Assembly (NCBI RefSeq): GCF_030380815.1 | Contig: NZ_JAUDUY010000001.1 | Span: 434,001-498,000 of the forward strand | Length of the DNA stretch: 64,000 nt | Reading direction: 5' to 3' | From: Robiginitalea aurantiaca | Lineage (GTDB): Bacteria > Bacteroidota > Bacteroidia > Flavobacteriales > Flavobacteriaceae | Shown: piece after piece, positions 19,241 to 28,319 of the stretch | How positions within the stretch are numbered: the stretch's first letter is position 1 | How the letters are laid out: each line of letters starts with the position of its first letter | Position numbers and translations under genes: made by a program | The notes under the pieces: generated by a model | Told to the model about the DNA's origin: nothing | Seen by the model: the letters and a program-made list of their open reading frames with translations, nothing else | Databases searched by the model: none

Positions 19241-19924
19241 TTAACCGCCCATCAGAGGATCAATTTCATCAACTTTTTTATTGACCCACTCCAACCAGTT
19301 TCTCTTTTCTAAAGGTGAATTAAATCGTTTTTTAAAGTCGCTAATTCTGACAGCATTTATGTAATTTCTTAGCTGATTAGCCTTATTCCAATTTTCACAT
19401 TCTGAAATTAAATCTTTTAATCGTTTTTCTTCAACCTGTTTTCTGAGTTGTAATTCTTCCTGAGCCTTCTTTGTTGCCTCATATACCTGATTCCTCCTTT
19501 TAATTTCAGCTTTTAATTTTATCTCTTCCTGAACTTTTTTTTCCAGGTATTTTACAATGATGGGTATCTTCTGTTCCAGAGGTTTGTTTTTTGTGTCTTC
19601 CCACTCTTTTGAACGTAAAGTATCTAATTTAAAAATTAATGTACCTGTAGGTACAAGCTCTGAAAATCCCCATTTATTGTCATTTATGCGAACTCTACGA
19701 CATTTCTCCCTTACCCTTACTGGTAATTCAATACCCTCTTTGATAGCTACAGTTCCATAGTACTGTTTATGACCTACTTTAAATCCTGAGAGCATTAAAT
19801 ATTTAATCAGTAGGTCCCAGAATTTCAAAGCTCTTGAAATCTGATACTGTGTTACTTGGAAAACTTCCGTATTTATCATCTTTTTTTTCAAAACGATGAA
19901 TTTAAGGTAAGAATGAAAGAACAT
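19241..19924 (-). CDS. Hypothetical protein with long coiled coil, possibly N-terminally shortened
   Basis: The 227-residue frame may really start at the Met at 19879. It has a helical RALKFWDLLIKYLMLSGFKV segment, a strand-rich middle with KWGFSELVPTGTLIF, then a charged coiled coil (residues about 125-195) and a short C-terminal tail. I recall longer proteins with the same ALKxxDxLIKxL...PTGxLxF...coiled-coil order and an extra N-terminal winged-helix region; that part is absent here. Function unknown. Confidence 0.45.
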   Translation of the reverse strand: MFFHSYLKFIVLKKKMINTEVFQVTQYQISRALKFWDLLIKYLMLSGFKVGHKQYYGTVAIKEGIELPVRVREKCRRVRINDNKWGFSELVPTGTLIFKLDTLRSKEWEDTKNKPLEQKIPIIVKYLEKKVQEEIKLKAEIKRRNQVYEATKKAQEELQLRKQVEEKRLKDLISECENWNKANQLRNYINAVRISDFKKRFNSPLEKRNWLEWVNKKVDEIDPLMGG

Positions 19925-20063
19925 TTAATGGAGTATAGAGAGATTTATATTGATGACTTAAATGGCCCCAAACTAGGAGAGAAATTATTCCAAAAGACAA
20001 TTAAATGTTTCGACTAGAGGATATTTGCAACCACTCTAATTATAATTCGAGGAGCTTGTCTGT

Positions 20064-21752
20064 TTAATCTATAATTTGACTAAAAGATTCTCTTAAGTTT
20101 TCATCATAAACATAAATATAGGTTCCTTTGATACCCCTCAACATCATGGTCTTATAAATATTGATGATATACTCCTTCAAGACCTCAGGGCTCTTTATTC
20201 CTTGTTTCCCTTTTTTGTCATAATACTCTGAAGCATCAATTTCAATTTCATTGGTCTCAGGATTATATTTTATTTCATTCCCGAAAATGATGCCGCAGTA
20301 ATTTAGATCATAACCTTGCGAAGTGTGGATACAGCCAATTTCGTTTATCGCATTTTCGGAATTGATCCAATCGTTGTTGGTAGTATTCCATTTAAATTTC
20401 ATTCCATCGATCTCAATGTCATAAGCACTCTCATTATTCTTTGATTCCCATGGCCAAGAATATCCTGCTAACATTCTGCAAAGACCATATTGCTTTTCCT
20501 TTTCTAGAAGATTTTTATGCATTTCCTTTAATGAAGAGTATATCTTCAATTCGTAGTGCTCACTTTCAAATGGTCCATCTCCATCTTCTAATCGACAATG
20601 TAAAAGATCATCCACGAAATTGATATAATCAGTTCCTCCTTTTACTCTGAGCTGAGAAACCAGAGTGATGTTTTGGTCGTGCCTGGTTTTTAAGTTTTGA
20701 AACCGTTCCTTATCTATGTCAGTTGGCTTTATAGATTGATCTTCATCGTAAAAGAATATCTGGTTTTTGGACTGTTTTAATATCCAATCCAACTCTGTCC
20801 CCTGGTACTTATCAAAGCCAAGCAATTTATTTGCCTGATCAAAGCTGCCATAGCTTGTAAGTCCAATCCTTTGCCTCAAACGGTGTGCTTCATCTACAAG
20901 AAGAATATCATATTCATTTCGGGAAACTTCTGTAGGACCGATGACCATATTTGCAGCAAGCCCTTTTACCCCTCTAAATACTTTTTTAAGGGTATTTCTT
21001 AAAGAGGTCATTGGAACGACTAATGCTGCCTTTGGTTGGGGATATTTCTTTTTAAACTCTATTACTCGGCTTAGTTGTTCTGAGTATATTTCATCGGAAT
21101 CGTCAATATTATGATCTTGGATATCTGTAGTTATTAACTTCATTAAGTACACCGCTAGTACCGTTTTACCAGTTCCTGCACTGCCTTCTATAAAAATGGT
21201 GTTCCTTTCTTTGGCGTTGATTTGGTTCAGTATTTCCAGCAGTGAATTATGCTGGTCTACTGTTAAGCTTTTATATGGGCTATATTTAAAGAAATCAGAG
21301 TTGTCAAGACGATCTATAGGATTTTTGGCAAACTTCTTATAACGAAGCATTTCCCAAACCTCTTTGAATAAATTCCGATAAATAGACTTTTGATAATAAT
21401 TATGATCAACCATACCTGCATTTCCGTTCTGTAGGGTATAGTTCTTATCCGCATCCATGTAGCCAATAAGTAATGACTCAATATCCAGGACAGCTGATTT
21501 ATTAAACTTATCACAACCAATTACAACCACTTCATTTAAGCGCTTTCGATCATTGTTGGATAAATGGTTCTTCATCCTGTTAATGGCGTTCGTAGACTCC
21601 CCTATATATGCCTCACGGCTAGCGTCATTCTTTATGATGTAAACAACGGGCCAGGAATTAGCCATAAAAGGATTCAGGAAAAATTCCTTTGATCCTTTTT
21701 GCGAGAATTTATAAGAATAGATTTCAATGGAACTACTGAAATCATTAATCAT
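20064..21752 (-). CDS. GIY-YIG nuclease fused to DUF2075 (SF1-like) helicase/ATPase
   Basis: The 562-residue product has two parts. Residues about 33-105 form a GIY-YIG-like domain (WPVVYIIKNDASREAYIGES, Arg in NAINRM, and Glu in DIESLL as the metal ligand). From about residue 160 comes a DUF2075 P-loop ATPase: Walker A GSAGTGKT at 190-197, Walker B ILLVDEAHRLRQR, and later motifs including QLRVKGG and CIHTSQGYDLNY. DUF2075 proteins are nuclease-associated helicase-like ATPases, many in defence loci. The start of this gene overlaps the end of the MazG gene by 4 bases, so the two are coupled. The likely role is recognition and cleavage of foreign nucleic acid. Confidence 0.85.
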   Translation of the reverse strand: MINDFSSSIEIYSYKFSQKGSKEFFLNPFMANSWPVVYIIKNDASREAYIGESTNAINRMKNHLSNNDRKRLNEVVVIGCDKFNKSAVLDIESLLIGYMDADKNYTLQNGNAGMVDHNYYQKSIYRNLFKEVWEMLRYKKFAKNPIDRLDNSDFFKYSPYKSLTVDQHNSLLEILNQINAKERNTIFIEGSAGTGKTVLAVYLMKLITTDIQDHNIDDSDEIYSEQLSRVIEFKKKYPQPKAALVVPMTSLRNTLKKVFRGVKGLAANMVIGPTEVSRNEYDILLVDEAHRLRQRIGLTSYGSFDQANKLLGFDKYQGTELDWILKQSKNQIFFYDEDQSIKPTDIDKERFQNLKTRHDQNITLVSQLRVKGGTDYINFVDDLLHCRLEDGDGPFESEHYELKIYSSLKEMHKNLLEKEKQYGLCRMLAGYSWPWESKNNESAYDIEIDGMKFKWNTTNNDWINSENAINEIGCIHTSQGYDLNYCGIIFGNEIKYNPETNEIEIDASEYYDKKGKQGIKSPEVLKEYIINIYKTMMLRGIKGTYIYVYDENLRESFSQIID

Positions 21753-22090
21753 AGATCTGTATACTTTTTTGCCGTGCCTTTTGCTTTTTCTACGGGATAC
21801 TTTTGGGCATTAAGTTTAATCTTATCGAGGACTATTTGAAATGGATCCAGATTGTGTTTGTCGGCAAGTAAAAATGAAAAGGCCAGAACATCTGCCAGTT
21901 CTTCCTTTAGTTTTTCAAGATCTGTTTCTTCTTCGCACTCGCCAATAGTTTTCCAAAGAAAAAGTTCGTTTAATTCAGCCGCCTCTATGGAAATGGCCGA
22001 AGCCAAATTTTTGGTGTCATGAAATTTTTTCCAATCCCGATCATCACGGAATTTCTTCAAAGTTTCTATGACCAGGTGATACTTTTTCAT
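21749..22090 (-). CDS. MazG-like nucleotide pyrophosphohydrolase
   Basis: The 113-residue product has the all-alpha NTP pyrophosphatase pattern: IEAAELNELFLW (ExxE) and LKEELADVLAFSFLLAD (ExxD) supply the Mg2+ ligands. Such enzymes hydrolyse (d)NTPs to monophosphates plus pyrophosphate. It is the upstream partner of the GIY-YIG-DUF2075 gene with a 4-base overlap. Nucleotide depletion or signal removal in a defence context is inference. Confidence 0.85.
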   Translation of the reverse strand: MKKYHLVIETLKKFRDDRDWKKFHDTKNLASAISIEAAELNELFLWKTIGECEEETDLEKLKEELADVLAFSFLLADKHNLDPFQIVLDKIKLNAQKYPVEKAKGTAKKYTDL

Positions 22091-22189
22091 TTCTCGAATC
22101 TATAAAATTAAAGGTATGAAATGAATGCGTATAACATATCTGAAATTGTAAATCTATTGGAGCTGTTGTAAAACTTATACTCGTATTAG

Positions 22190-22555
22190 TTAATAATATC
22201 CCTTTCCGTCAACACAATGCCTTATTCCTCCTCTTGGATTATCCATATCTCCGTTATACCTCGGAATCACATGAAAATGAAAATGCATTACCGTCTGACC
22301 GGCCGCCTTGCCACAATTCATTCCCAAGTTATATCCATCAGGATTAAATTCGGACTCAATTAATGTTTTACATCGGTCAATCATTTTTATCAGTTCGAGT
22401 TTTTCATCCTCTTTTAATTCAAAGTAATCCTGAACTTCCCGATTACTTATAATCAATAAATGTCCTGGTGAAACAGGGAATCCGTCCCTTATTATGAAGA
22501 AATGATTACCTGTAAATACTTTTGTCCTATTATTTAGAGAAGAGAATACACTCAT
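22190..22555 (-). CDS. HIT family protein
   Basis: The 121-residue product is a histidine-triad hydrolase/transferase: the motif QTVMHFHFHVIPRY carries His-x-His-x-His, and GHLLIISNREVQDYFEL is the usual preceding strand and helix. HIT proteins act on nucleotide-phosphoamidate or dinucleotide bonds. Its start overlaps the HNH gene stop by 4 bases (22552-22555), which ties it to that nuclease. Its substrate is unknown. Confidence 0.88.
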   Translation of the reverse strand: MSVFSSLNNRTKVFTGNHFFIIRDGFPVSPGHLLIISNREVQDYFELKEDEKLELIKMIDRCKTLIESEFNPDGYNLGMNCGKAAGQTVMHFHFHVIPRYNGDMDNPRGGIRHCVDGKGYY

Positions 22556-23565
22556 GGATTATTGAGATTGGTTATTAGTCTTTTAAAGAATAAATCATTC
22601 TCTCTATTATATGAAGGGCTGGACTCCCAATAACGATGATTTAGAACTATTTTGGCATTTTCATAATGATTTTTCAAAGATTTATTCCTTGCTTTCTTGT
22701 TTGAACCAAGTGCTCCAGAAATCTTATACTTCCATGGATGATTACTTCCCATGATATTTTCATTTCTCATAATAAGTTTTGCAACGTAATGTGGACCTAC
22801 CAGTGCATCATCTTTATTTAGGTTACAAAGACTATGACTCAGAACAAGATTCCACACCTCATCATGCTGAATAAATTGACGGGGTAAAACATGATCGACA
22901 TGAATATCACTATCTTTAATTTCTTCTCCACAGTAGAAACAACAATTACCCTGATATGCTGAAAGAAAAGGTATATTGTCTGTCAGATTGATTCTTTTGG
23001 AAGATCCCTGTGAAAGATAGATCTCTCTGATATCGTTAGCCAGATCCCAATTCTCATGGCTGAGTTTGAAGGCTCCCTCAAGAAGACTCCATCTTGTTTC
23101 CACCTCATCCATAAGAACCTTTTGCTCCCTTTCATTAATCAGATGGATTTCATCTCTTAAGTATAACTTCTTTCCGAAATCGAAATGATAAAATTTCTCG
23201 TTCAAAAGATTAGCATGTCGCCAGATATTGTGAAATCTTGGTATAACATCATTAAAAGCCTCTTGACCTACTCTTTCAATCGCCTGATATCTGTTTATTT
23301 CGCCTAAATTGTATGAATTGACGATTCTTTCCATAACTGTCCTTCTGGAAGGGTTAGCCTGCTGAGGCAAATTGGAATTGTTAATTCTTTCTAGATAGTT
23401 TTCAAAAAAGGTCTGGCTAAGTTCTATCCAGCTCACTTCCGTTTTATCCTGACTTGTTAATTGAAGTAGGGTCTGGGCCAAGCCCATTTTATAAGTAGCA
23501 TTGTTTAGCCCATAAAGTATAATTGCTTTCCAAACATCAAGTGAAGTTAATCCGCTCCGGGTCAC
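22552..23565 (-). CDS. HNH endonuclease-domain protein
   Basis: The 337-residue product has a helical N-terminal part and a central HNH nuclease module near residues 210-260: CCFYCGEEIKDSDIHVDHVL followed by NLVLSHSLCNLNKDDALVGP, giving Cys pairs, the catalytic His and a late Asn. The C-terminal part is helical and basic. The start follows the 156-residue gene by 9 bases and the end overlaps the HIT gene. A defence nuclease role is inferred from context. Confidence 0.85.
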   Translation of the reverse strand: MTRSGLTSLDVWKAIILYGLNNATYKMGLAQTLLQLTSQDKTEVSWIELSQTFFENYLERINNSNLPQQANPSRRTVMERIVNSYNLGEINRYQAIERVGQEAFNDVIPRFHNIWRHANLLNEKFYHFDFGKKLYLRDEIHLINEREQKVLMDEVETRWSLLEGAFKLSHENWDLANDIREIYLSQGSSKRINLTDNIPFLSAYQGNCCFYCGEEIKDSDIHVDHVLPRQFIQHDEVWNLVLSHSLCNLNKDDALVGPHYVAKLIMRNENIMGSNHPWKYKISGALGSNKKARNKSLKNHYENAKIVLNHRYWESSPSYNRENDLFFKRLITNLNNP

Positions 23566-23574
23566 AATTTAAAA

Positions 23575-24045
23575 TCAGTTTTTTAGATTTATTTGATATT
23601 GAATTCTCTTAGTCTTGATAATATTATTCAGTTCTTCAAGTGACAGAAGTTTGTAGCTTCTGGATTCAGAGTGCAGAGAAACAAAACAAAATAAATATTG
23701 GGATTTTAATTTTCGTGCAAGATTGAATTCATTTTCCGTTGCACCAAAAAAGAAACCTCTGGGATTATTTACCAACCTCTTTTTCGTTGTTTTGAGCTCA
23801 ACTAAGATCACGTCGGCTGGATCATCTAACTGAATAATCTTTTCAAGATTAGTATGTCCTGGTATCAGAACAAGATCAAAGGCCCTTGAATATTTTTTGT
23901 CGATATTCAGTAGATTCATTATTAATTTTCGACTTTCCTTATCAGGATTAATGAAGTTTTGGTCAGATTCCAGAAGAAATTTTATCCCTTCTTTTTCTGA
24001 ATAATTATTTTCAATTGTAATTGTATAAGAGTGACTTCTTGCCAA
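23575..24045 (-). CDS. Putative PD-(D/E)xK-like protein
   Basis: I do not recognise a named family. The 156-residue product contains DPADVILVELKTTKKRLVNN, which has the Asp...Glu-x-Lys spacing of a restriction-like nuclease core, and a later KSQYLFCFVSLHSES strand. It is first in a three-gene minus-strand operon with the HNH and HIT genes. It could be a small restriction-type nuclease subunit or a structural domain that resembles one. Confidence 0.5.
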   Translation of the reverse strand: MARSHSYTITIENNYSEKEGIKFLLESDQNFINPDKESRKLIMNLLNIDKKYSRAFDLVLIPGHTNLEKIIQLDDPADVILVELKTTKKRLVNNPRGFFFGATENEFNLARKLKSQYLFCFVSLHSESRSYKLLSLEELNNIIKTKRIQYQINLKN

Positions 24046-24335
24046 AGGTTTTATTAATTAAAGAAAAAGTAAATATTAAAAATCAAGATTACGCTTGAAC
24101 AGCTGAATTAATTATCATTATTTATGATTAATCTACTTAAAATTTGCCAAAGGAACGATAAAGCAAACCTAGAAATCGGAATATTACTTTGTAAAAACAG
24201 TCATATTTTAAAACATATTTCGTAGATATATTCTAGGCTGAACTCATTTAATCGATTTATTTGAACATATAAGCATAAATATGTGTATAATAAGCATTTA
24301 TTTTCTATATTGCATGCTATATGTAAATAAAAGAA

Positions 24336-24560
24336 ATGTCAAAGGAGAACAGAGATCGTTTCGTGAGAGTTGCAGGCCCCAGAGTAAATAAAGTACTGAA
24401 AGCTCTCGATAGTCTAGAAAAATGCTCTAATACATATAATTATATGTATAGTGAAGAGGATGTGGATAAAATGTATGGGGCTATTAAATCACGGCTTGAA
24501 CTTCTGAAGAAATCTTTTGAAAAGGGTCTGATGAAAAACAATTCAGAATTTAAATTTTAA
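24336..24560 (+). CDS. Small conserved helical protein of the GHKL ATPase operon
   Basis: The 74-residue product is helical and charged (RDRFVRVAGPRVNKVLKALD, then LEKCSNTYNYMYSEEDVDKM). I believe similar small proteins precede defence genes elsewhere, but I cannot name a family. It lies 9 bases upstream of the GHKL ATPase and starts the four-gene operon 24336-28197. A DNA-binding or accessory-subunit role is possible. It diverges from the 156-residue gene across a 290-base A+T-rich region that should hold both promoters. Confidence 0.6.
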   Translation: MSKENRDRFVRVAGPRVNKVLKALDSLEKCSNTYNYMYSEEDVDKMYGAIKSRLELLKKSFEKGLMKNNSEFKF

Positions 24561-24569
24561 ACCAATCTT

Positions 24570-26513
24570 ATGGCACAACCGGAATTTTACTCTTATAAGG
24601 AATTAGATGTTAATTCTGATGAAGGTCCCAGAACAGCTGCAATACTCACTTTTTCAGGTGATGTTCATGATTCTCTAGTAAAGGAATTAACGCAAAATTC
24701 ACTGGATGCGAGGCCAGACAGAAAAGCCAAATTACGTATCAGAGTACGGTCATTCGAAATGGATAAATCTGATTTTCCAAACTTCCATGATTTTGAACAA
24801 AAGCTGAACATGATGGAGGCTTATTGGAACAGTAAGGGAGATCAGTTCAAAAATTTTTTCAAAACGGCTAAAAAACATCTTAAAGGAAAAACTCTAAGTG
24901 TTTTTGCTTTTGAAGACTTTAATACATCCGGATTAGAGGGAGATGACACTGAAGGTACGTTCAAAGCTTGTGTCAATGATGAAAATGTTTCAAAGAAATC
25001 CGGATCAGATTCACTTGGAAATCATGGCATAGGTAAGAATTCTGTATTCGGATATTCTGCTATACAGACAGTCATTTACAGTTCTCTGAATACTAGGAAT
25101 GAGTTTAAGTTTAAAGGAATTAGTAAGCTGGGGCATTATAAAGATGAAACAGGTGTTAAGCGTCAGAACAGAATATATTATGGAAGAAAATCAGGTGATA
25201 ACGTATCCCTGGTTGACAACTATGATGAAATACCTGAGGTGTTTCGCAGAGATGAACCGGGGCTGAGTCAGTTTGTTTTGGCAGCTGAGACAGGTGATGA
25301 CTGGGTTGATAACGTAAAAAGGGCATTCCTGACAAACTACTGGCTACTATTTGAAAAGGACTTACTTGAGGTTCATTTAAATGATTATAAACTTTCTTTC
25401 GAAAATTTTGAAAGGGAAGTAGAAGAGCTGTTTAAAGATGATACCTCTGATGAAAATCCAATTCACTTTATTCGTGCTCACAGATTGGCACAGATACATG
25501 AAACCGAAGAAATTCATAAAATCGGAGAGGTCGAGTACTATTTAATGGAAGCTAATGGTGACGATAATTTACCGAACAGAATAGTTTTTCTAAGAGATGG
25601 AATGAAAATTCAGACAATACCTGTTCGGGGAGGTTTGCCGGTAAGTGTGGCAGGAGTTATGTATTGTAATAATGAAAGAGGTAATGAGATACTTGGGGCC
25701 ATGGAACCACATAAGCATGATCAGTTTCTACCTGATTTGATTGCAAAAAAAGAGGTCAGGAATGTCACTGTATCGGATGGGAAAAAGGTTATTCAGGATT
25801 TAAGGGAATTCAGACTTAGGATTATACGGGAACTTAAATCCAAGTATACACAGGAAGTAACTAATGTTGATTTTATTGATGAGTTATTTGGAAGTCTTTT
25901 CGGAATAAAAACCGGAAGTGGCAGCGGAGAACAAAAAGAAACTGAAAAGGAGAGTTTCAGAAAACATGTTCCGAAATTGGATATTGAGATTAACTTCAAT
26001 TCTTCCACGCGCAACTCCCAGATAAACAACCTTGAAGACGTTGACCAGGGAACTGGTGAAGGCCGTGGCGTCGGAACAGGTGAAGGAGGTGAGGGATCCC
26101 GCTCAGGTAAACGCAAAAAAAGAAGTGAAGGAGGAGGAGCAGGCAGCTCAACTGATAAAACCAATAGAAGACTAAGGCAAATAGTAAAGGTCAGGTCGTT
26201 TGTAGACCATAGTTCTGCTGGGCGTAATCATTATAAATTGGTCGTCCATTCGGGTGAAAATCTGGATTCATTTGATATGCTGATTGGTCAGCACGGTGAC
26301 TCAGGTAAAAAGGATACCCCCATGAGCTCTAAACTGATTTCTGTTAACTCACAAAAGGGTAATCATGATATTGAACCGATTTTTAACAAGAAAAATGAGG
26401 TTAAATCATACCGCATTAAAGGACTAATGGCTACTGATGACAAGCCTCTTGTTTATGATATAGTTATGGAAGAAAATACCAGAAGTGCACTTAATATAAT
26501 TGATTTCGAATGA
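24570..26513 (+). CDS. GHKL (MutL/MORC-like) ATPase
   Basis: The 647-residue product carries the Bergerat ATP-binding fold: N box KELTQNSLDA (Glu39, Asn43, Asp46), an EDFNTSGLEG segment at the place of the G1 box, and the G2 box SLGNHGIGKNSVFGYSA. The middle resembles a transducer domain with SDGKKVIQDLREFRLRI. A Gly/Ser/Arg/Lys-rich linker (about 495-530) leads to a separate C-terminal beta-rich domain. MutL/MORC-type ATPases are known from restriction-modification neighbourhoods, where ATP-driven dimer closure may clamp DNA. The 3' end overlaps the next gene by 4 bases. Confidence 0.85.
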   Translation: MAQPEFYSYKELDVNSDEGPRTAAILTFSGDVHDSLVKELTQNSLDARPDRKAKLRIRVRSFEMDKSDFPNFHDFEQKLNMMEAYWNSKGDQFKNFFKTAKKHLKGKTLSVFAFEDFNTSGLEGDDTEGTFKACVNDENVSKKSGSDSLGNHGIGKNSVFGYSAIQTVIYSSLNTRNEFKFKGISKLGHYKDETGVKRQNRIYYGRKSGDNVSLVDNYDEIPEVFRRDEPGLSQFVLAAETGDDWVDNVKRAFLTNYWLLFEKDLLEVHLNDYKLSFENFEREVEELFKDDTSDENPIHFIRAHRLAQIHETEEIHKIGEVEYYLMEANGDDNLPNRIVFLRDGMKIQTIPVRGGLPVSVAGVMYCNNERGNEILGAMEPHKHDQFLPDLIAKKEVRNVTVSDGKKVIQDLREFRLRIIRELKSKYTQEVTNVDFIDELFGSLFGIKTGSGSGEQKETEKESFRKHVPKLDIEINFNSSTRNSQINNLEDVDQGTGEGRGVGTGEGGEGSRSGKRKKRSEGGGAGSSTDKTNRRLRQIVKVRSFVDHSSAGRNHYKLVVHSGENLDSFDMLIGQHGDSGKKDTPMSSKLISVNSQKGNHDIEPIFNKKNEVKSYRIKGLMATDDKPLVYDIVMEENTRSALNIIDFE

Positions 26514-27376
26514 TAACTGATAAAAATTTTTCCTTACCCTACCCTGCCCTGGGACTACCTGAGGATTTTACAGAAGGACTCTTTGAAGTTCAGCCAAAAG
26601 TATATATTTCAGAAGATGAGCTGCATCTTGTTGAAGAAAGCGTTACCATTACAAATGATTACATCGCAAAGTTGTATGATAATGGAATGGTAACTACGGT
26701 TTATAAAATTGTTTGTCCTTCAACACTTTACAGTCATACAGAATATGACAGAAAGCACATAATACTTCCGGTTAGTAATTTTGCAAATGCTTTAAATATT
26801 GAAGTTTTTCTGGTCGCCCTTACGGATATTAATGAATATACAGATCAGTCTTTTAATCCTGATTATTTCCTTGGAGAGAACCATGGTATATTCAAGGTCA
26901 AGAAAGGAAATATCTTGGGATTCGCGGGTTCACAGCGGATTACACTTAAGGATTCATACATACAGGGAGCTTCAGGTCTTTTCGAATTTGCACGTAGGAA
27001 TGAACCGGATCTTCCGATGTATTTTGATACAGAGGACCAGAAAATAACTGTATACTATCCTTACTCTGAAGGAAACCTGGATATAATAAAAACGTTGTCC
27101 GTAAACAAGAAACTCACATTTCTTAATCTTATCATTCTGCCGGCCCTTACTCAGGCTTTCCAGGTAATGAAATCAGCTTCAGAGGATGACAGGTTTGAAG
27201 AATTGATAGATAGTTATAACTGGGCGGATTTCTTAAATCAGGAATTCCCTGATTTTGCCAACAGGAATTATAGTGCATTTGAATGTGCGCAGCTTTATCT
27301 AAAAAATCTAATAGGGGAAAAAACATCAGATTATCAGTTGCCTATACTTAAGGCCTTCTTTAAAGAGTTAAGTTAA
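26510..27376 (+). CDS. Uncharacterised partner of the GHKL ATPase
   Basis: I do not recognise this 288-residue protein. It has alternating strands and helices (EESVTITNDYIAKLYDNGMV; VYKIVCPSTLYSHTEYDRKH) and a helical C terminus. No catalytic motif is evident. The 4-base overlap with the ATPase and the 5-base gap to the DUF6339-like gene indicate one operon and probably one complex. Confidence 0.7.
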   Translation: MITDKNFSLPYPALGLPEDFTEGLFEVQPKVYISEDELHLVEESVTITNDYIAKLYDNGMVTTVYKIVCPSTLYSHTEYDRKHIILPVSNFANALNIEVFLVALTDINEYTDQSFNPDYFLGENHGIFKVKKGNILGFAGSQRITLKDSYIQGASGLFEFARRNEPDLPMYFDTEDQKITVYYPYSEGNLDIIKTLSVNKKLTFLNLIILPALTQAFQVMKSASEDDRFEELIDSYNWADFLNQEFPDFANRNYSAFECAQLYLKNLIGEKTSDYQLPILKAFFKELS

Positions 27377-27381
27377 TATTT

Positions 27382-28197
27382 ATGAAAATCAAAAAACTTT
27401 CACAAGAATCCTGTGATCAATTGTTCCGCAGGCTAAAAGATGAGTATGACAATGTTAAAGAGGATTATCATAAGCATCCCAGAAATTTTGAATCACTTAT
27501 AAACAGACTTGGATTGGAAAAGATAAAGTCTGGTGAATATTCACTTGATGATGACTTATTTATTCGGGAGGGATTTGAAAGTGACGGATTACGCTTGAAT
27601 CTCAAGACTGACGGGAAGGGTTCTTATGATTTTGAAAATGCCAGAATAATCTACACTGCCTTTGAAGGCCTCACACCATTTGAGGCAAATGATGAACGTC
27701 TCTGGACGCGTATGACACATGAGTTTTGCCATAAATATGTGGTGGACCGATGGATGAAAGATACGACTATAAGTTTTGGAAAAATTAATGACCGGTTTTT
27801 TTATCGTGGAAATTCCCAGGCTATCAGAGCAAGAAATGGTGTTGCACGTTTGTGGTGGATCGCCCACCTTACTGTTCAGAAAGCTGAATCGGATCCGGAC
27901 AGGAAATGGATGCATACAAAGGCCATGTGCGAATCACAAGATTTTATAACTTCCATTTTGGAGCGTACCATGGGAACGTATGAAAATGTTCGGTTCGCAA
28001 TACTTGAAACCTATGCTGAAAACCGTGATTCGTTTGGATATAATACCAGTAAAACAATACAGGTGCTTTTGAGAGATTTAAATAACCTGGGAGGAGTTTC
28101 CTTACTTTCAATGATTCCCAAAGAAGAAATTAAAAAGAATATAGAAAGTCTTCTGAATTCGTATAATGAAAAAGATGTCCTTGTCTCTGAAGGTTAA
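27382..28197 (+). CDS. DUF6339-like protein
   Basis: The 271-residue product shows a pattern I associate with DUF6339: TPFEANDERLWTRMTHEF, then FFYRGNSQAIRARNGVARLW followed by WIAHLT, and a late helix around SQDFITSILERTMG. HEFCH at 113-117 looks like a HExxH zinc site, but it coincides with the family's conserved Leu-Trp-x-x-x-x-His stretch, which is not generally HExxH, so I do not call a protease. It is the last gene of the operon with the GHKL ATPase and stands beside the EcoRII-type system. Confidence 0.6.
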   Translation: MKIKKLSQESCDQLFRRLKDEYDNVKEDYHKHPRNFESLINRLGLEKIKSGEYSLDDDLFIREGFESDGLRLNLKTDGKGSYDFENARIIYTAFEGLTPFEANDERLWTRMTHEFCHKYVVDRWMKDTTISFGKINDRFFYRGNSQAIRARNGVARLWWIAHLTVQKAESDPDRKWMHTKAMCESQDFITSILERTMGTYENVRFAILETYAENRDSFGYNTSKTIQVLLRDLNNLGGVSLLSMIPKEEIKKNIESLLNSYNEKDVLVSEG

Positions 28198-28319
28198 ACT
28201 ACAAATTTTTACTCTTTGGACCTCCCTATTTTCCTGTTTTAATATTAGGTTATAGGTCATGTATAAACATTCTTATTTCTGTCAAAAAATTCAAATAATA
28301 GACGTTTGTAGTGAACCAA

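Noticed and set aside
27718-27732. HEFCH as a zinc protease active site in the DUF6339-like protein
   Set aside because: The stretch falls on a conserved Leu-Trp-x-x-x-x-His region of the family as I recall it, where HExxH is not general, and no third ligand or export signal is evident.
24570-28197. Mza-type (MutL-Z1-DUF-AIPR) system
   Set aside because: No Z1 helicase or AIPR protein is present beside the GHKL ATPase.
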